Below are positions 60,682 to 64,000 of a stretch of DNA of 64,000 nt, piece by piece (within the stretch, counting starts at the first letter, position 1; each line of letters begins with the position of its first letter). The notes beneath the pieces are model-generated. The model was not told the origin of the DNA. It did not search any database and worked only from the letters and a program-made list of their open reading frames with translations. Source of the DNA: Lewinella sp. W8 (GTDB lineage: Bacteria > Bacteroidota > Bacteroidia > Chitinophagales > Saprospiraceae); the NCBI RefSeq assembly GCF_004375085.3, contig NZ_SNAQ03000001.1, positions 186,001 through 250,000 of the forward strand, given 5' to 3'. The position numbers and the translations under genes are program-made.

Positions 60682-61317
60682 ATGGTATTACGTGGAGGCT
60701 TGGTTTGTTTCTTCCTGGTTTTGTGGTTGCTCCCCCTTTCGGCGCAGGAATTTGTGGCGGGGCTTTCCCTGGGCGTCGGCCGAAGCTGGGAGGTGGAGCG
60801 CTTCCCCCCGAATCAGTTTCCGGACCCCAACGACGCCATCATCGGAGGGAGTGGATTCGAGCTGGGTACCGTGATCGGGTACCGACTGGATAACTTTCTG
60901 ATCAGTGGGCGACCCACGCTGATGCTGCAAAACACCGCGGCTCAGCTTCGCCCCTCAGACGGGATGCCCCTGGGGTCACGGGAGTCCATTTATCCCGTGG
61001 CCGCGCTCCTGCCGTTACGGGTAGACTACACCTTCGGGGAACAACGTTTCCGGCCCAGCCTCGGTCTCGGCGGCGGGTTCCTGATCAACGTGGCCCGGGA
61101 AGAGCTGCGGTCCGGACTGGTCCCCGAGCCCGTGCTTCCCTACCTGGAGGTGAGCGTGGGGGTGGAATACGCCTGGAGCGGTTTCCGGATTCGTCCCGAA
61201 ATCCACGTACGCAACAGCACCGGACCAATATTCAGTGGTGGGGAATCCGCCATCAACGAACGGCTTCAGTACCACCGCTGGGGCTACGTCGCCATCGGCA
61301 TCGTGGTGACCAACTAG
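60682..61317 (+). CDS. Outer-membrane beta-barrel protein (PorT-like fold)
   Basis: 211 residues. Signal peptide (MVLRGGLVCFFLVLWLLPLSAQ), then amphipathic beta-strands (EFVAGLSLGVGRSWEVERF, LGTVIGYRLDNFLISGRPTLMLQ, PYLEVSVGVEYAWSGFRIRPEIHVRNS) and a C-terminal strand YHRWGYVAIGIVVTN. Small eight- to ten-strand barrel; related in shape to the outer-membrane beta-barrel family common in Bacteroidota. Function unknown. Confidence 0.8.
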   Translation: MVLRGGLVCFFLVLWLLPLSAQEFVAGLSLGVGRSWEVERFPPNQFPDPNDAIIGGSGFELGTVIGYRLDNFLISGRPTLMLQNTAAQLRPSDGMPLGSRESIYPVAALLPLRVDYTFGEQRFRPSLGLGGGFLINVAREELRSGLVPEPVLPYLEVSVGVEYAWSGFRIRPEIHVRNSTGPIFSGGESAINERLQYHRWGYVAIGIVVTN

Positions 61318-61332
61318 GAAGGACCGAGTGTC

Positions 61333-61340
61333 TATCTTTA
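61333..61340 (+). promoter_or_regulatory. -7 box of the cold-shock-like gene
   Basis: TATCTTTA, one base off TAnnTTTG, 4 nt before the ATG at 61345; predicts a leaderless mRNA. Confidence 0.5.
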
Positions 61341-61344
61341 AGCC

Positions 61345-61548
61345 ATGCAATTAGGTGTGATCATCTTCTTTTTACCGGAACGGGGCTATGGGTACCTCCG
61401 ACTGGAAGGCACGCGGGAAGAGTTCCATTTCCGAACCCGGAACGTGCGGAGCCCCTCCCTTAAAAAGGGGGATCTGGTGCGCTTCTACCTCCGGCAGGAC
61501 CGGGGCGGGTATTACGCCGATGAGGTTAGGCTGGCGGGGATGGGATAA
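61345..61548 (+). CDS. Cold-shock-domain-like protein
   Basis: 67 residues. Pattern LGVIIFFLPERGYGYLRLEGTREEFHFRTRNVRSPSLKKGDLVRFYLRQDRGGYYADEVRL follows the CSD five-strand OB fold (RNP1-like G-Y-G-Y-L, RNP2-like E-F-H-F). The aromatic and basic surface would bind single-stranded RNA or DNA. It diverges from standard CspA, so regulation by cold is not implied. Confidence 0.8.
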   Translation: MQLGVIIFFLPERGYGYLRLEGTREEFHFRTRNVRSPSLKKGDLVRFYLRQDRGGYYADEVRLAGMG

Positions 61549-61566
61549 GGAATTTCTTTTGGCGGC

Positions 61567-61630
61567 GGTCCCGAGTTCCGTAACTCATCGGAGTCGTTGA
61601 TTTTCAAAAATTGCGACGGCGCGCAGGTGC
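61567..61630. repeat. Dispersed repeat paired with 6194-6283, ending in GCAGGTGC
   Basis: Shares GGTCCCGAGTT, TCGTTGATT and ACGGCGCGCAGGTGC in the same order with 6194-6283. The rest of 61631-61922 has no gene; two 18-bp near-identical copies of GGGTAGTACGG-AATGGG occur at 61654 and 61792. Confidence 0.65.
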
Positions 61631-61922
61631 AAGGTATTTGGATAGGGGGTAGTGGGTAGTACGGTAATGGGGATGAATCTCTGACAAGAATCGGTGAGGT
61701 TTTGAAAAGGGGGAACGGCAAAAAACAACGGTAGAAATGAGGATCTCTTAGCATCCGCGAAGCGGTCCTGCGAGCGTCCGGTTGGGTCAGGGGGTAGTAC
61801 GGAAATGGGTAAAACAGTAGTTAGGTTAGCCATGTGGCTTCTGAAAAGCATTTTGACTGCCGAATAAAGTTCGAATTGTTGAATATTTATATTTTTTGAC
61901 ACGAAACGTGGTCCAACCTTAT

Positions 61923-61930
61923 TATCTTTG
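61923..61930 (+). promoter_or_regulatory. -7 box of uvrA
   Basis: TATCTTTG matches TAnnTTTG; TTGAC at 61896-61900 is a possible -33 element with a slightly long spacer. Leader ~50 nt. Confidence 0.6.
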
Positions 61931-61984
61931 ATCCGTTGCAAGATGTGGCTCTGATAACTGGATTCGGGGCCGGAAAGAAAAAGT

Positions 61985-64000
61985 ATGCCCTCCGCAAAAT
62001 CCGCCGCTAAGAAAAAGTCCCCGGCCACCGGGAAGACCGCTGCACCTGCGTCCGCGCCCGAATTGCCCCACGCCGAACGGTTCATCTCCGTTACCGGGGC
62101 CAAGGAGCACAACCTTAAGGACATCAGCGTCGAGCTTCCCCGCAACCAGCTGGTCGTGATTACGGGACTGAGTGGGAGCGGGAAATCCAGCCTGGCCTTC
62201 GACACGATTTACGCCGAGGGGCAACGGCGCTACATGGAGACCTTCAGTAGCTACGCCCGGCAGTTTATGGGCACCATGGAGCGACCCGACGTGGAGCAGA
62301 TCACGGGGCTCAGTCCGGTGATCTCCATCGAACAGAAGACCACCAATCGCAGTCCCCGTTCCACGGTGGGCACGGTAACCGAGATTTACGATTTTCTGCG
62401 ACTGCTCTACGCGCGAGCGGGCACGGCCTACAGCTACGTGAGCGGCAAACCCATGTTGCGCTACACGGAAGAGCAGATGCTCGACCAGATCGCCAACCAG
62501 TACGCGGGCAAGAAAATAATTGTCCTGGCCCCCCTCGTGCGGGGGCGGAAGGGGCACTACCGGGAACTGTTCGAGCAGATGCGCAAGCAGGGCTACACCA
62601 AGATGCGGGTGGACGGAGAAATCCAGGACCTCACGGAAGGGATGCAGGTGAGCCGGTTCAAAATTCACGACATCGAGCTGGTCGTCGATCGCATCAAAAT
62701 GAGCGAGGACCGGCGGGACCGGCTGAGTCAAAGCCTGCAGACCGCCCTGAAAATGAGCGACGGGTTAATCTTCATTCAGGACATGGAAAGTGGGGAAGTA
62801 GCGCCCTTTTCCAAAAACCTGATGGACGCCGAAAACGGCATCAGCTACGAAGAACCCAGTCCGAATACCTTCAGCTTCAATTCGCCCTACGGCTACTGCC
62901 CAACCTGCAAGGGATTGGGGAAGGTGAACGCTCCGGACATCGATAAGGTGATCCCGGACCGCAGCAAAAGCATCAGTAAGGGTGGCCTGGCACCCCTGGG
63001 GGAAAGTCGGGACAATACGACCTTTACTCAGATCAAGAAGATGGCCCGGACGTATAAGTTCAAGTTGTCCGAGCCCATTGAGAACATCGCCGAAGAATCC
63101 CTCAACGTCATTCTTTACGGCAAGCGGGAGAAGGGACGAAAGAAGAAGAGTAAGTACGACCGGATTGCCCACGACATGGTCTGGGACGTGGAGAAGAACG
63201 GCCTGATGAACATGCTCAGCCGCTGGTACGAGGAGACGACCAGCGAGCGCATCCGGCAGTGGGCGGAAGAATTCATGACCATCGATGAGTGCCCCGAATG
63301 TGAGGGCGCCCGCCTGCGCAAAGAGGCCCGGCATTACAAGATCAAGGACAAGACGATCAGCGACCTGGCGCAGATGGACCTGAACGAGCTGGGCGAGTGG
63401 ATGGAAACCGCCGAGGAGGGGATGGACGAAAGGACGACCCTGATCGCGACCGACATTCTGAAGGAAATCCGCTTCCGCCTGCGTTTCCTGTTGCACGTAG
63501 GGCTGGGCTACCTGAGCCTCGACCGGCCGGGCCGGTCGCTTTCCGGCGGGGAGGCCCAGCGCATCCGGCTGGCTACGCAGATCGGCAGTCAGTTAACCGG
63601 CATCACCTACATCCTTGACGAACCCTCCATCGGACTGCACCAGCGCGACAATCAGCGGCTCATCAGTGCCCTGCGGGAACTGACGGATATCGGCAACACC
63701 GTCCTGGTGGTGGAGCACGACAAGGACATCATGATGGCCAGTGACTACCTGCTGGACCTGGGGCCCGGGGCCGGAGTTCGTGGGGGTGCGGTCGTTACCG
63801 CGGGCCCCCCAAAGGTTTTTCTGCAGAAGAAAAATGCGGGGAGCATTACCAGTGACTACCTGGCGGGGCGCCGTGAAATTGCGGTGCCCGAAACCCGGCG
63901 GAAGGGTAGTGGTAAATTCCTGGAATTACGGGGCGCCAGCGGAAATAATCTGAAGGACATCAACATCAAGGTTCCACTGGGGACTTTCACTTTGGTGACC
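61985..64000 (+). CDS. uvrA: Excinuclease ABC subunit A, 3' truncated by window edge
   Basis: 672 residues visible; the rest lies beyond the window. An unusual N-terminal extension (residues 1-32, Lys/Ala/Pro-rich) precedes the normal start FISVTGAKEHNLKDISVELPRN. Walker A GLSGSGKSS, zinc-type CPTCKGLGK and CPECEGARL pairs, signature SLSGGEAQRIRLATQIGS and Walker B ITYILDEPSIGLHQRD are all present for the first ABC half. Scans DNA for bulky lesions with UvrB in nucleotide excision repair. Part of the extension (APASAP) is encoded by a GCACCTGC motif copy. Confidence 0.97.
   Translation, partial: MPSAKSAAKKKSPATGKTAAPASAPELPHAERFISVTGAKEHNLKDISVELPRNQLVVITGLSGSGKSSLAFDTIYAEGQRRYMETFSSYARQFMGTMERPDVEQITGLSPVISIEQKTTNRSPRSTVGTVTEIYDFLRLLYARAGTAYSYVSGKPMLRYTEEQMLDQIANQYAGKKIIVLAPLVRGRKGHYRELFEQMRKQGYTKMRVDGEIQDLTEGMQVSRFKIHDIELVVDRIKMSEDRRDRLSQSLQTALKMSDGLIFIQDMESGEVAPFSKNLMDAENGISYEEPSPNTFSFNSPYGYCPTCKGLGKVNAPDIDKVIPDRSKSISKGGLAPLGESRDNTTFTQIKKMARTYKFKLSEPIENIAEESLNVILYGKREKGRKKKSKYDRIAHDMVWDVEKNGLMNMLSRWYEETTSERIRQWAEEFMTIDECPECEGARLRKEARHYKIKDKTISDLAQMDLNELGEWMETAEEGMDERTTLIATDILKEIRFRLRFLLHVGLGYLSLDRPGRSLSGGEAQRIRLATQIGSQLTGITYILDEPSIGLHQRDNQRLISALRELTDIGNTVLVVEHDKDIMMASDYLLDLGPGAGVRGGAVVTAGPPKVFLQKKNAGSITSDYLAGRREIAVPETRRKGSGKFLELRGASGNNLKDINIKVPLGTFTLVT
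62042..62049 (-). repeat. Dispersed GCAGGTGC motif inside uvrA
   Basis: TGCACCTGCGTCCGCGCC within the N-terminal extension codons of uvrA. Confidence 0.45.

Overview
The window is GC-rich, gene-dense chromosome of a Bacteroidota bacterium. The best fit is the Lewinella/Saprospiria group, inferred from several features: a TonB-dependent receptor with an N-terminal carboxypeptidase-like domain, a secreted hydrolase with a type IX secretion (T9SS) C-terminal sorting domain, many lipoproteins, BatA-type and DUF4293 proteins, the 31-residue AURKAIP1/COX24-like protein, and repeated matches to the Bacteroidota promoter (-33 TTG, -7 TAnnTTTG). No phage, plasmid, CRISPR array or complete insertion sequence is visible. 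Both ends cut genes: a TPR/PD40-repeat protein on the left and uvrA on the right.

Layout. 1-6.1 kb: surface uptake and secretion (TPR-PD40 protein, TonB receptor, T9SS cargo esterase-like protein). 6.1-14.1 kb: beta-barrel protein, GAF protein, the glycolytic operon gap-pgk, and a three-copy tRNA-Glu transcription unit with its own promoter and terminator. 14.2-27.3 kb: housekeeping genes (NhaD antiporter, queA, sppA, mscL, RNase E/G, AURKAIP1-like, TPR protein, HU, yicC-gmk). 27.5-38.9 kb: tadA, a family 2 glycosyltransferase and a dihydroorotase-like gene in one operon, then a BatA/VWA protein, AsmA-like protein, fumC, a large polytopic membrane protein and a CAP-domain lipoprotein. 39-44.2 kb: ABC-F ATPase, transglutaminase-like protein, DUF2795, cmk, methyltransferase. 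44.4-54.5 kb: cytochrome bd oxidase, an unknown two-gene operon, two ABC exporters and an RfaE2-type adenylyltransferase. 54.6-64 kb: DUF2461, glycosyltransferase, two adjacent TIR proteins with EAD11-like N-termini, a DUF1080/MFS sugar pair, an outer-membrane protein, a cold-shock-like protein and uvrA.

Two layers of structure are not explained by genes. (1) Non-coding mobile or dispersed repeats: two 161-bp MITEs with the same ends and TAA target duplications, one abutting the fumC promoter; a modular intergenic repeat family at 6.2-6.7, 30.3-30.6, 44.3, 52.0-52.4 and 61.6 kb; and a short GCAGGTGC-centred motif that occurs far more often than expected, including inside four or more coding sequences. 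(2) Promoters: TAnnTTTG boxes lie upstream of many genes, and in four cases sit exactly 4 nt before the ATG, which predicts leaderless mRNAs.

The best candidate for a less-described system is the adjacent TIR pair at 56.7-58.3 kb. Also notable are enzyme-family proteins with altered catalytic motifs (esterase-like protein at 4.4 kb, dihydroorotase-like protein at 29 kb) and a CydB with an N-terminal lipoprotein-type signal. All family assignments come from reading the translated sequences; no database search was run.
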